Source: Muribaculaceae bacterium Isolate-037 (Harlan) (GTDB taxonomy: Bacteria > Bacteroidota > Bacteroidia > Bacteroidales > Muribaculaceae). Taken from it: a DNA stretch of 64,000 nt. Made by a program: the position numbers and the translations under genes. The stretch is taken from assembly GCA_003762615.1 (NCBI GenBank), contig RIAZ01000007.1, forward strand, positions 62,001-126,000. The letters run 5' to 3'. Below, in pieces: positions 1 to 9,207 of this stretch (the stretch's first letter is position 1; each line of letters opens with the position of its first letter). The notes below the pieces were generated by a model, which worked only from the letters and a program-made list of their open reading frames with translations, was not told where the DNA came from and did not search any database.

Positions 1-256
1 CTGAATCTGCATAGACGAGAATATCACCATCATCTATATTTTCAAGAACCGATAAAATAATATCAGGCTTCCATGCCCATAATCCACCACCACGTGGGAT
101 GTCCATAAGCCCTGTATCTTTCAAACTTTGACTTATATCTCTTGGACCATAGCTCTGTACTGAATCAAACCAACTGACATTACTAGCCTCAAAAAGAATC
201 CTCTCTTTTGCTTTAGTGAACTTTTCGTCACCATAAGTGATAAAGTATTTCTTCAT
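1..256 (-). CDS. Putative glycosyltransferase of the polysaccharide locus (3' end beyond window)
   Basis: The ATG is at 254-256 and the reading frame is open to the window edge, giving the first 85 residues. The peptide starts MKKYFITYGD, contains RGGGLWAWKPDII at residues 55-67 and ends in DGDILVYADS. A glycine-rich GGG-x-W-x-WKP segment followed by a D-x-D-like 'YADS' is, from memory, typical of a glycosyltransferase family common in Bacteroides polysaccharide loci. It starts 19 bp after the stop of the membrane-protein gene at 276-1652 on the same strand, so it is probably the next gene of that transcription unit. The acceptor and donor sugar cannot be told from this fragment. Confidence 0.6.
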   Translation of the reverse strand, partial: MKKYFITYGDEKFTKAKERILFEASNVSWFDSVQSYGPRDISQSLKDTGLMDIPRGGGLWAWKPDIILSVLENIDDGDILVYADS

Positions 257-275
257 ATTATATCATTACATTCAT

Positions 276-1652
276 TTATTTAATGAGAACAAAAACTGTC
301 GCTGGGAGATTGATTAATAGTAGTGAAGCAACCGCTATTTTAATGATATTATTCCTTGTTATTCTATTCAATAAATAAAACTTAGTACAGAATACCATGA
401 AAAGGATAGGAACAATAGCAAATGTCCTTCTTAAATTCGGTTCTATTAATGAGCAGGAACATATATATACTATAATAATAGCGAACATCAATTTAGTAGT
501 AAAATCTGTATGATTCCGCTTAATGAATATTGCGACAGTCAAAAGCATAACAACTCTTAAGAAAGGCGAGACAATCGAAGTTATCGCAAACAATCCAGCA
601 TTGGGGTCTGCAATATATTGAATAAACGGGAATGGTGATATATAAGAATAGATCGAATTGAAGAACATATTCAATGGGAAAGGCAAAGAATTAAACTTAT
701 TATATAATCCATCACCCAAAGATACCGTATGCTCATTAAATGCATCTCTCATATTTAGAAACAACGTCAATCCTCCAGAAAGAATGAAAACAACAGCTAC
801 AAGGAATATCGTTAAATATGTTAATTGCGTAAACTTACGATATCGATAGTAATAATATAGCGGAAAACAAATTGCAAATAAACCATTCTCAATACGAAAC
901 CCTGCTACTAACAATATCAAAACAAAAAATTTTAAATAAATGAATTTATGTTTTTCATTGCTTAAAGAATAATACCCAAGAAGAGTGTAAAAAAAAGCTA
1001 CATGTAAATCCCTTGAAAATATAACTGATGTAATAAGGAGGTATGAGAATAACCCAAATAATAAGCATAATCTTAGTATTTGCACTTTGTCGAAATTGTT
1101 TTCTCGGAGATAAAGTGCAATGATGGATAGAATAAAAGGTCCAAAAAAGAGATCTTGTATTCTTAAAAAAAATCTCACTTGTGATAGATCAACCCCGATT
1201 TGTTCACCAATTAGCCACCAGCCTGAAAAAATGACCTGAGCAAAAGGGTAGTCAGGATAAATCAACATACAATGTTGTAATAAATTACTCCAACTTGCAC
1301 CATCTATATACAGCTCTGTCTGATAAAAAAATGATTTTGAGGCATCAATGTGAAAAAAATATCCATCTTGGATTCCATTGATAAAAACGATCTGGGTCAA
1401 AAGCAGATATAATCCATAAATACAAAAGAATAAATTGAATATATTAGAAATAAATCTTGATTTAGTCCATAACCTCAGAAATAGTATACCAATAATATAT
1501 ATGAAAATCAATCCCAAACCAATATGCACAGAAGAAACAAAGGAATATGAAATACACAAAAATAAAATAGACACAATAGATACTAGACTATTAAATCTAT
1601 CGTATACTATTATTGTTGAGTTTTCCTTAGACAACTGCATATTATCAATCAT
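276..1652 (-). CDS. Polytopic membrane protein, candidate polysaccharide polymerase (Wzy-like)
   Basis: 458 residues, almost entirely hydrophobic, with about ten or more predicted membrane segments and a larger loop near residues 95-150 (SKSFFYQTELYIDGASW onward). No GT-A or GT-B nucleotide-sugar signature is visible. Every Wzx/Wzy-type locus needs a polymerase, a Wzx flippase is present at 7523-9049, and this is the only other large polytopic protein here, so Wzy is the best inference. Wzy proteins are poorly conserved and EpsG-like or GT39-like membrane enzymes are alternatives. It follows a 414-bp gap holding a possible promoter and hairpins, unlike the tightly packed genes upstream. Confidence 0.55.
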   Translation of the reverse strand: MIDNMQLSKENSTIIVYDRFNSLVSIVSILFLCISYSFVSSVHIGLGLIFIYIIGILFLRLWTKSRFISNIFNLFFCIYGLYLLLTQIVFINGIQDGYFFHIDASKSFFYQTELYIDGASWSNLLQHCMLIYPDYPFAQVIFSGWWLIGEQIGVDLSQVRFFLRIQDLFFGPFILSIIALYLRENNFDKVQILRLCLLFGLFSYLLITSVIFSRDLHVAFFYTLLGYYSLSNEKHKFIYLKFFVLILLVAGFRIENGLFAICFPLYYYYRYRKFTQLTYLTIFLVAVVFILSGGLTLFLNMRDAFNEHTVSLGDGLYNKFNSLPFPLNMFFNSIYSYISPFPFIQYIADPNAGLFAITSIVSPFLRVVMLLTVAIFIKRNHTDFTTKLMFAIIIVYICSCSLIEPNLRRTFAIVPILFMVFCTKFYLLNRITRNNIIKIAVASLLLINLPATVFVLIK

Positions 1653-1768
1653 TATTTTGATTAGTTTTTTAAGCGTCTAATTTTGACGTGTAGGTCAGGA
1701 GAAAGGGCTTCAAAGCCCCTTCTCTTAAATTTTGTCAAAAATTTAGATTTTTTAATTATTATTAAAAA

Positions 1769-1792
1769 CGCTACCGATGACCATCGGTAGCG
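1769..1792 (-). terminator. Terminator-like hairpin in leader of 276-1652
   Basis: A perfect 11-bp stem (CGCTACCGATG and its complement) with a 2-nt spacer. On the minus strand it is followed directly by TTTTTAATAATAATT, so it looks like a rho-independent terminator for the GT4 gene at 2067-3221. Because a promoter element sits upstream of it at 1982-1989, it may instead act as an attenuator. Confidence 0.55.
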
Positions 1793-1981
1793 ATAAGCCC
1801 ATCACCCCCTAAGGGGGGAGTTTACATTCATATTCTTGACGAACAAGTTATATGACACGTTGTTCTTTTTATAGTATGCCTGTATCTATACTCCTCACGG
1901 CATTGCTTCAGCCATATAACCAACATAGAATCTTCCAAAATCTGTGTCAATGTACATTTTTCGATTTAAAAATTATCAGTG

Positions 1982-1989
1982 CAAAGATA
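1982..1989 (-). promoter_or_regulatory. Bacteroidetes -7 promoter element
   Basis: The minus strand reads TATCTTTG followed by CAC, matching the Bacteroidetes -7 consensus TAnnTTTG. No good -33 TTTG is seen at 19-21 bp. It would start a transcript leading through two or three hairpins into the 276-1652 gene. Confidence 0.4.
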
Positions 1990-2066
1990 AATCTTATTCC
2001 TTAGCGTTGGCATACGTCAAAATTGGATGCTTACAACTTAAAGAAGATTGCTATATCTGAAGAGAA

Positions 2067-3221
2067 TCATAATCTTGATATGATGTCCAAATACCTATCT
2101 ACAAACAGTTCAATTGTAAAGTTGCTACTAAATATTGACAGGCTTGCCGCTTCTGCTTGATGTTTTTCATCAGTTGTCATTTTGGCTATCTTTTCCAAAA
2201 GTTGAACAGCTTCTGATTGTTTATTATATAAATATATTCCCTTTCCGTCCCACTTTTTGAAGTATTTATTTCCTCCCGACTCAGAAGCAACTACCATTTT
2301 ACCTAAAGACAAGACTTCAAGTAAGATTAAATCAAAGTATGTTTCCTTATTAGGAAGCACAAATGCATCGGACGCTCCTATGAGGGAATGAGGGTCATTT
2401 GTCCAACCGACCTCAATCCACCTTGGATGATTCAGTCCTGACAATGGGTTTTCTTTTCCCGCGATTAAGAAATATGCTTTCGGATTTTTCGCCAGGATTA
2501 TCTCAGCCATATTCTTTAGATCGTCATATCCCTTGATAGAATTATGCCTTCCTGCATAAGAGAATATGACAGCATCTGAAGGTATACCATATTTTTCACA
2601 TATAAATTCTCTTGATTCCTTGACGGTTTTCCCGACTATACCGGAAGGGTTATATAGGAATCTTTCCTTTTTAGATGCTTTCAAATCTTTAAAGTGACTC
2701 CATGCATGTTCATAAGGTTCTTCGGCTTCTTTGCAAGGGAATAGAATATAATCAGCTCTATTAAAAGCATATTCATCCATGCGTATAAGATCTTTCAACA
2801 TCTTACCACATAAATGTTTCTTCATCTTAGAAGCCTCATCATGCCATTCTTTTGACAAGATTGTAGGAGAATGGGAAGTAAGAACAACCTTTCCCTTATA
2901 TGTTTTAAGACTATCCTGTGAAATAAACATTCTCCAGGTATCGTGGAAATGAATTATGTCAAATTCGTTCAAATCTATCTGAGCGGAATGATTATTTCCA
3001 TATAGGCCCTTATATAACGAGAACGTATAGCTTAAACTATTCCATATTCCAGAAAGAAATGAAGGAAGAACAATTTTGGATTTTTCCGATGGAGGTAAAA
3101 AATAAATATTTCTAAGCCCTCTTCTATCAATCTCCTGCTTGAGATTATACAAATAACCTCGAGGACCGCCAACAGGTGCTAATAAGTCCTCAGGCATATA
3201 AATTAATACTTTTTTATCCAT
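2067..3221 (-). CDS. Glycosyltransferase family 4 (GT-B fold)
   Basis: 384 residues. The N-terminal half opens with a GT-B pattern (KVLIYMPEDLLAPVGGPRGYLYNL, here a donor/acceptor loop with GGPRGY near residue 18). The C-terminal half has FSYAGRHNSIKGYDDL near residue 220, then FLIAGKENP, and SLIGASDAFVLPNKETYFDLILLEVLSLGKMVVAS, which is the usual GT4 sugar-nucleotide site (E-x7-E region). It probably adds a sugar to the growing lipid-linked repeat unit at the cytoplasmic face. It is 8 bp from the glf gene upstream and belongs to the same operon. The substrate is unknown. Confidence 0.85.
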   Translation of the reverse strand: MDKKVLIYMPEDLLAPVGGPRGYLYNLKQEIDRRGLRNIYFLPPSEKSKIVLPSFLSGIWNSLSYTFSLYKGLYGNNHSAQIDLNEFDIIHFHDTWRMFISQDSLKTYKGKVVLTSHSPTILSKEWHDEASKMKKHLCGKMLKDLIRMDEYAFNRADYILFPCKEAEEPYEHAWSHFKDLKASKKERFLYNPSGIVGKTVKESREFICEKYGIPSDAVIFSYAGRHNSIKGYDDLKNMAEIILAKNPKAYFLIAGKENPLSGLNHPRWIEVGWTNDPHSLIGASDAFVLPNKETYFDLILLEVLSLGKMVVASESGGNKYFKKWDGKGIYLYNKQSEAVQLLEKIAKMTTDEKHQAEAASLSIFSSNFTIELFVDRYLDIISRL

Positions 3222-3229
3222 CTTTTCTC

Positions 3230-4369
3230 TTATCTAAACAGTTCAAACACTTTTGCAATTATCGGTGCCATATCGTAATACTTGTATTCTGCGAGGCGAC
3301 CACCGAAGATTATGTTCTTCTCATGCTCGGCAAGGGCACGATATTGCTCATATATCGTTTGATTGCGGGCGTCATTCACGGGATAGAACGGTTCCATACC
3401 ATCTTCCCATTCTGTGGAATATTCACGGGAGATTACCGTCTTGGGATTTTCGTAGACCGCATTGCCAAAAGTTTCGAAATGTTTGTGCTCTATGATACGG
3501 GTAAAGGGTACATCGGCGGAAGTGTAGTTCACAACGGCATTACCCTGATAGTTCGGATTATCAAGTCTCTCGGTCTCAAAACGGACAGTACGATATTCAA
3601 GTTTTCCGAATCTGTAACCGTAAAATTCATCTATCTTACCGGTGAAGACAACCTTATCCGCCATACCCATCCATTTCTCTCTATCATCGAAGAAATCAAC
3701 GCCAAGCATCACATCCGAACCCTCGAGAAGACCCTCGATAAGTTTATTGTAACCGCCAATTGGAATACCTTGATATGAGTCGTTGAAGTAATTGTTGTCA
3801 AAAACCATCCGGACAGGAAGACGACGGATGATAAATGCCGGTAGTTCGGAACAAGGACGTCCCCACTGTTTCTCCGTATAACCTTTTATCAACTGTTCAT
3901 AAATATCTTTACCGATAAGTGCCAGAGCCTGATCTTCCAGGTTAAGTGGTTCTGAGATCCCTTCGGCTTTCATCTTTGCGATAGCCTCCTGACGCTGCTC
4001 ATCAAGTTTCTGACGAGCCTCCTCCGGAGTCTTCACACCCCACATCTGATAGAACGTGTTCATATTGAAGGGCAGATTGTAAAGACATCCGTTAGGAGCC
4101 TGAGCAACCGGACAATTGGTATAGCGATTGAAAGGAACGATGGAATTCACGAAATCCCATACCTCTTTGTCGGAAGTATGGAAGATATGTGCTCCGTACT
4201 TATGGACATTGATACCCTCAATATTCTCGCAATAGATATTTCCGCCGGTATGATCACGCTTGTCGATGACAAGACATTTCTTCCTTTTTTTTGTAGCGAG
4301 ATGCGCAAAAGTCGCTCCGAAAAGACCTGCGCCTACAATAATATAGTCGTAGTGTTTGGTCGTACTCAT
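3230..4369 (-). CDS. glf: UDP-galactopyranose mutase
   Basis: 379 residues. It converts UDP-galactopyranose to UDP-galactofuranose, so the polysaccharide made here probably contains galactofuranose. The N-terminus has the FAD-binding Rossmann motif YIIVGAGLFGATFAHLA, then VIDKRDHTGGNIY and the typical HKYGAHIFHTSDKEVWDFV and FNRYTN segments; IKGYTEKQWGRP and RLPVRMVFDNNYFND are conserved in the family. Length is normal. Its start codon shares one base with the stop of the GT2 gene upstream (TAATG), indicating translational coupling. Confidence 0.96.
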   Translation of the reverse strand: MSTTKHYDYIIVGAGLFGATFAHLATKKRKKCLVIDKRDHTGGNIYCENIEGINVHKYGAHIFHTSDKEVWDFVNSIVPFNRYTNCPVAQAPNGCLYNLPFNMNTFYQMWGVKTPEEARQKLDEQRQEAIAKMKAEGISEPLNLEDQALALIGKDIYEQLIKGYTEKQWGRPCSELPAFIIRRLPVRMVFDNNYFNDSYQGIPIGGYNKLIEGLLEGSDVMLGVDFFDDREKWMGMADKVVFTGKIDEFYGYRFGKLEYRTVRFETERLDNPNYQGNAVVNYTSADVPFTRIIEHKHFETFGNAVYENPKTVISREYSTEWEDGMEPFYPVNDARNQTIYEQYRALAEHEKNIIFGGRLAEYKYYDMAPIIAKVFELFR

Positions 4370-5370
4370 TATTTTGTTTTGGTTTTATTCCACAATCTAT
4401 GAACTGCTTGGTAAATATTACATAGAAATAGGGCTTGTCTATGATATCTATTACAAGCGAATTTCACCAACTTCAGTTTTATCGTATTGAATTCCTTGGA
4501 ATAAGAACAATAGTCATCATATTCTGAGAAATATTGCGTAAAATCTTTATTTGAGAATTCTTTACAAGGGAAAGCTCTATATATTATCCATGCCCCTATC
4601 CATGCCTTTAAACAGTCTTGATATTGTGTGGATTTATTAGATTTAATAATACCATCCACAAACTTTAATGCATGCATGTTATCTATAACTGTCTTTTTCG
4701 AGAAACTCTTCATGAGACTGTCCTGACGATTTATCCAATAATGATAAAACGCGCTGTCAATATAACTGATACTATGCTCTTTATCCAATAGTTGAACCCA
4801 TATCAAATCATCTTCCTGGATATAGACTCCGGGGATAAAACTCACTGTATTATAGAGCTCTCTTTTCATAAGTTTGTTCCAAAGACAACCATTGATTTTA
4901 TTTGGGACAAGACCGGTTATATTTGCTAATACAGAAAGCGATGTGAGTTCATCAGGTTCTTGTTTTTTTAATGTTTCGCTATCCGAAAAGTTTTCATAAT
5001 AGTCGCATATCACCACATCCACATTCTCGTCCGTAGCTTTGGTATACATTTTCTCGTACATGTCTAGTTCTACCCAATCATCCGGATCACAATGTATAAT
5101 GTATTCTCCAGATGCAGCGTCTACTCCATCCTGACGTGATTTTCCGACACCTTTGTTTACCTCATGCCGGATTATTTTAACCTGTTCCAACCGATTGGGG
5201 TAATCATTTAATACCTTTTTTAATAATTCTATACTATTATCTGGACTGCAATCATCCACAAATATGAATTCCAAGGAATCAAGGGTCTGACCGAAAAGCG
5301 TACGGACACAACGTTCAATGTATTTCTCAACTTTGTATACAGGAATGATGATACTTACTTTTGGTCTCAT
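4369..5370 (-). CDS. Glycosyltransferase family 2
   Basis: 333 residues with the GT2 N-terminal signature VSIIIPVYKVEKYIERCV, LEFIFVDDCSPDNS and the metal-binding IIHCDPDDWVE (D-x-D-like), then KMYTKATDENVDVVICDYY and NKLMKREL near residues 130-170, characteristic of bacterial polysaccharide GT2 enzymes. It is a cytoplasmic enzyme with an unknown sugar donor. It lies 6 bp after the pyruvyltransferase gene and overlaps glf by one base, so it is part of the same operon. Confidence 0.88.
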   Translation of the reverse strand: MRPKVSIIIPVYKVEKYIERCVRTLFGQTLDSLEFIFVDDCSPDNSIELLKKVLNDYPNRLEQVKIIRHEVNKGVGKSRQDGVDAASGEYIIHCDPDDWVELDMYEKMYTKATDENVDVVICDYYENFSDSETLKKQEPDELTSLSVLANITGLVPNKINGCLWNKLMKRELYNTVSFIPGVYIQEDDLIWVQLLDKEHSISYIDSAFYHYWINRQDSLMKSFSKKTVIDNMHALKFVDGIIKSNKSTQYQDCLKAWIGAWIIYRAFPCKEFSNKDFTQYFSEYDDYCSYSKEFNTIKLKLVKFACNRYHRQALFLCNIYQAVHRLWNKTKTK

Positions 5371-5376
5371 TTGTTC

Positions 5377-6516
5377 TTATTTTAGTGCGTTTTTTAGATA
5401 CTGGAGCGAAACTTTACGACTTTCTTCAAGAACCGTATTCACTTTATCCCAATCTATGTCTGATGGCATTTCGAAATTCGTTTTATCGGAATCTGCTATT
5501 AGTCGTGATTGCAGTCCAAAACGGTTTAATAAGGAGGTGAAACGTGTCATTCCTCTCCCGAGATTCCCTATTGCGATAAAGGGTTTGTTGAAGATTATGG
5601 AGAAGACGCATGCATGGAAACTGTCTGTGACTACAAAGTTTGCATCATGGAATCCTCTCAGCCATGTCTCTACAGCAGGCTGTATGCGTTCCGTTGCCGG
5701 AAGTTTGGTATTGTCAACATCTGCATTCACGTTGAACGGTGTCAATCCCTTTCCATCAGCAATTCGCTTTATTACGTTGGTCTTGAATTCATCCGAATCA
5801 AGTATATAGCAAAGCATATCCCCCTTACTTTTCCCCTCGCCTTTATTGTTAATTAGTTGCTCATAATCCGAGCGATTTAATAACATTGTCGGATCAAGTA
5901 CAGCTTGTGCATTTACATCAAACTGATTTTTACATATATCAACGCCTGAGTCTTCCCGTACTGACACACTATCAAATCTCTTTACAGCATTAGAACACTC
6001 CTTCTCTTCATCTGATGTATATTCGGATAGGTTATCTACACCGAATGATGCAGCATACGCGATACGTCGGACTGATTCCCAGGTTCCAGTAAATTTCAGA
6101 AAACCATCAGCCATACCGGAATGCCACATCCCACAGAAATAAGGCTTTCTCCATATCTGGTCACTGCCAACTATGATACAATCATAATCTCCTGATGACA
6201 ATTCATTAAGACCACTGACGTGATGAATCGATATATAATTCTTTATGAATTGGTTTGTATTTGATTGTATTATCGGTTTATCATGCTTAAGTTTACTCTC
6301 ATAAAATACCGGTATCTCAGATTTTCTCAGTAGTTTGTATATTAATCTCTTAGAATATACAATCGGCATTAGAAACCATGGACGTGATTTTATAATATCA
6401 GTATCAAGCACATCCACATGATGCCCCATCCGCTGAAGAACAGTCTGAAGTGCATACGCCTGAAGTATACCCCCATAATTCGTATGCAGAGGAAGTGTGA
6501 GTATGGCAATTTTCAT
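5377..6516 (-). CDS. Polysaccharide pyruvyl transferase family protein
   Basis: 379 residues. The start MKIAILTLPLHTNYGGILQAYALQ and the later DCIIVGSDQIWR and NFVVTDSFHACVFSIIFNKPFIAIGN are the standard landmarks of the polysaccharide pyruvyl transferase family (CsaB/WcaK-like). Members transfer a pyruvate ketal from phosphoenolpyruvate onto a sugar, adding negative charge. In Bacteroidales loci this gene is very often found with an F420-dehydrogenase-beta-like protein, and one is present here at 10385-12181. It lies between two GT2 genes on the same strand. Confidence 0.88.
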   Translation of the reverse strand: MKIAILTLPLHTNYGGILQAYALQTVLQRMGHHVDVLDTDIIKSRPWFLMPIVYSKRLIYKLLRKSEIPVFYESKLKHDKPIIQSNTNQFIKNYISIHHVSGLNELSSGDYDCIIVGSDQIWRKPYFCGMWHSGMADGFLKFTGTWESVRRIAYAASFGVDNLSEYTSDEEKECSNAVKRFDSVSVREDSGVDICKNQFDVNAQAVLDPTMLLNRSDYEQLINNKGEGKSKGDMLCYILDSDEFKTNVIKRIADGKGLTPFNVNADVDNTKLPATERIQPAVETWLRGFHDANFVVTDSFHACVFSIIFNKPFIAIGNLGRGMTRFTSLLNRFGLQSRLIADSDKTNFEMPSDIDWDKVNTVLEESRKVSLQYLKNALK

Positions 6517-6545
6517 TTATATGGATATTCTATTTATGACACTAA

Positions 6546-7538
6546 TTATTTTAATAATTTTAATATCCTATTATACACACTATTTAATATCCTTAAACAC
6601 GGATATTTTACTAAATAACAATCCTTAATAATATTCCTATCTTTAATATCATTATTTTTTATAAGTTGTTGCGTTTCAACCAATAAATCATCCCTATGAT
6701 AATTCAACATAAGTCTCAAATAATTCTTTACTTTTTGAATCATCAATGCTTTATTAATATCCTCAATATCCTCATCATTTATTTTTATATCTTTAATTAT
6801 ATTTCTCAACACCTTTTGAGAAATACCTATAATCTCTATTTCTTTATAAAATGAATGTGCTGTTCGGGAATGACTTCCTGCCCTTACGATATATCTATAA
6901 CATACGTCTTCAATATATCCAGCCGGATATTTGTATGCAATTGGTAGTAATAATTGATAATTTTGTCCTATTTCTCTTGGACATTGAATTATTAATGGAT
7001 TTGGCATAGCATCCCTAAACATTGAAGATCGAACCATATATCCTCCTGGAGAATAATAAATATTATTACCTGTTATTAAATCAAGGAATAAATTATCTTT
7101 ACTATCTACAATAACTCGTTGATAAAATCCTAAACGTTTAAACGTAACATCCTCAACTATTTCTGTTTTACAAATTAAAATTCCACAGTCTGGATGTTCA
7201 TCCATATATTTTATTTTTATTTCAATAGCATCTGGCGTTAAGATATCATCAGAATCAGGCCATGTCAAATATTCACCTGAAAAGATTTCCAACCCTTTAT
7301 TAATAGCAGAACTTTGTCCTCCATTTGATTGAAATAAATGGATGAATTTTATACCTTTTTCTTTAAACTTTATTTCATAACTTTTTAATATTTGTTCAGT
7401 TTGATCTGTAGAACCATCATTAATAACTATTAGTTCAATATTTGTGTAAGATTGGTCAAGTACTGAGTCTAAAAATCTTGAGACAAATTTTTCGCCATTA
7501 TAACATGGCGTAATAATTGATACTAAACCTTTTTGCAT
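6546..7538 (-). CDS. Glycosyltransferase family 2
   Basis: 330 residues. It opens with VSIITPCYNGEKFVSRFLDSV, has IELIVINDGSTDQT and the D-x-D region YLTWPDSDDIL near residue 95, and FQSNGGQSSAINKGLE before it, all typical of GT2 (GT-A fold). Its start overlaps the end of the flippase gene by 16 bp, indicating coupled translation. The coding sequence is very AT-rich, as is usual for the middle of such loci and consistent with horizontal exchange. The substrate is unknown. Confidence 0.87.
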   Translation of the reverse strand: MQKGLVSIITPCYNGEKFVSRFLDSVLDQSYTNIELIVINDGSTDQTEQILKSYEIKFKEKGIKFIHLFQSNGGQSSAINKGLEIFSGEYLTWPDSDDILTPDAIEIKIKYMDEHPDCGILICKTEIVEDVTFKRLGFYQRVIVDSKDNLFLDLITGNNIYYSPGGYMVRSSMFRDAMPNPLIIQCPREIGQNYQLLLPIAYKYPAGYIEDVCYRYIVRAGSHSRTAHSFYKEIEIIGISQKVLRNIIKDIKINDEDIEDINKALMIQKVKNYLRLMLNYHRDDLLVETQQLIKNNDIKDRNIIKDCYLVKYPCLRILNSVYNRILKLLK

Positions 7539-9049
7539 AGTTTTTTACGTAATATATATATAACTTTCATTCTTAAATCAGAGGGAAAAATACAATAGAA
7601 CCCAACAACAGTCGTAATAAAAGTATTAACTAAAATCACCATTACTAATCTTAATGGAGATTCGTCAAATTGTTGAGACATATATCCTATTGAACCAATT
7701 AATACGAACACAACTAACCATTCTTTACACAAATCTTTAAATACTATCTTGTAAAAAGAAAATGCTGTGACAAATTTTTTTATTGTATATGACGAAAAAA
7801 AAGAAGCAATAATTACAGTAATAATATTAAATAAATAGGGTAACCAAAAAGGATAACCAAACTTAAACATTATATACGTAATCGGGACTATGAGGAGAAA
7901 TAATGTTCCAGAACAAATACTTACAATTTTAACATACCCAGTTGCATGCACACAATAATTTAATGTAATAGTCATTGAAACAGCAATATTCCAAAGTAAT
8001 GACAATCTCATTAATAAAATAGTATGATCTGGTACGTCTCCTAACCAAAGATTCAAAATATATTTTGCTTCAATAATTAAAGGAACAGCAAAATATAACA
8101 TCAATACAAATGTAATACGGGATCCATTCTGAAGTAGAAATAACATCCGAGTATAATCAGAAGTACTATACGACTTTATAATCTGAGGACGTATAGCCAT
8201 AGAGATATTTGTAGAGAGATTAAGAACTATAGTCTGTACACGTGCAGCTATATCTGATGCAGCATTCATAATCGGACCGAACCACATATTTAATAGCATA
8301 TTTACGCCTTGTGTCCGTGCCATCACACTGATGTTGCCATATAAGTCCCATCCAGAAAAAGACAACATTGGTTTTATTATAGACTTATCCCATATAACGT
8401 AAACTCGACATTCTTCAAAACGATATCTACATACACAAATGTATATAAATAAAATTAATGCAGATATTGAGCATGTCAAAATAGAATACAGAATCAATTT
8501 ATTTATACAAATAACTACAAGAAGATAAACGATCAATAATCTAAGAATTGAATTTGCGATCTCAATATATGCAAATATTCCCATTTTTTCATGAGCTATT
8601 ATAGAAGCACTATATGGCACTTGAATAATATTAAAAAACATTGACAATATTGAGAAATGAAATACCCACTGAGCTGCAATTTTCTGTTCTACAGGAATTA
8701 CTAATTTATTATTTAATAGCCACATACCTATCGTTTCACAAATAATTACGATACATAAAGCAATTACGAAATGAAGAATTACAGCTGTAGAAAATGTATC
8801 TTTTAATTTTTTCACATTCCCAGTTCCCAACTCAAAAGTCAAAAATCTTGAAGTAGCTCCTGACATTGTAGAATTGAAAAATGAGAACATGGTTACAACA
8901 CCCCCAACTACGCTAAAAATACCATAATCCGTAACTCCAAGAGTTTCCAATACCACTCTTGAAGTATACAATGATATAACCATACTCAGGATCATCCTGA
9001 TATAAAGCATAATTGTATTTTTAGCTATAGTTTTGTTTGAACTTGACAT
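7523..9049 (-). CDS. Wzx-type polysaccharide flippase (MATE/MVF superfamily)
   Basis: 508 residues with about 12-14 hydrophobic segments. The start SSSNKTIAKNTIMLYIRMILSMVISLYTSRVVLETLGVTDYGIFSVVGGVV is the usual opening of a Bacteroidales lipopolysaccharide-biosynthesis flippase, followed by FFNSTMSGATSRFLTFELG. It should move the undecaprenyl-linked repeat unit across the inner membrane. It is on the same strand as the glycosyltransferases and overlaps the next gene by 16 bp. Its presence argues for a Wzx/Wzy-dependent rather than an ABC-transporter-dependent pathway. Confidence 0.9.
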   Translation of the reverse strand: MSSSNKTIAKNTIMLYIRMILSMVISLYTSRVVLETLGVTDYGIFSVVGGVVTMFSFFNSTMSGATSRFLTFELGTGNVKKLKDTFSTAVILHFVIALCIVIICETIGMWLLNNKLVIPVEQKIAAQWVFHFSILSMFFNIIQVPYSASIIAHEKMGIFAYIEIANSILRLLIVYLLVVICINKLILYSILTCSISALILFIYICVCRYRFEECRVYVIWDKSIIKPMLSFSGWDLYGNISVMARTQGVNMLLNMWFGPIMNAASDIAARVQTIVLNLSTNISMAIRPQIIKSYSTSDYTRMLFLLQNGSRITFVLMLYFAVPLIIEAKYILNLWLGDVPDHTILLMRLSLLWNIAVSMTITLNYCVHATGYVKIVSICSGTLFLLIVPITYIMFKFGYPFWLPYLFNIITVIIASFFSSYTIKKFVTAFSFYKIVFKDLCKEWLVVFVLIGSIGYMSQQFDESPLRLVMVILVNTFITTVVGFYCIFPSDLRMKVIYILRKKLCKKV

Positions 9050-9207
9050 ATAATATAAATAAAACTTCGCTTTTATTATTTAGGCGTTTGATCAGATATT
9101 ACGTTCTTTTATTTATTCTTAATAACTATTCTTTTCATCGAGAATATTTTGCATTACTATTATAAATATTTGATAAAACCATTCTTCTATTCATGGGATA
9201 TATACAT

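Larger units (their letters stand above)
1653..2066. other. Intergenic leader region with promoter element and hairpins
   Basis: A 414-bp gap inside an otherwise compact minus-strand polysaccharide locus. It holds a minus-strand -7 element (1982-1989), a C5/G5 hairpin (1805-1817), a perfect terminator-like hairpin (1769-1792) and a third stem-loop (1699-1724, GAGAA-a-GGGCTT paired with AAGCCC-c-TTCTC, one mismatch). No convincing coding sequence is seen on either strand. Confidence 0.6.
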
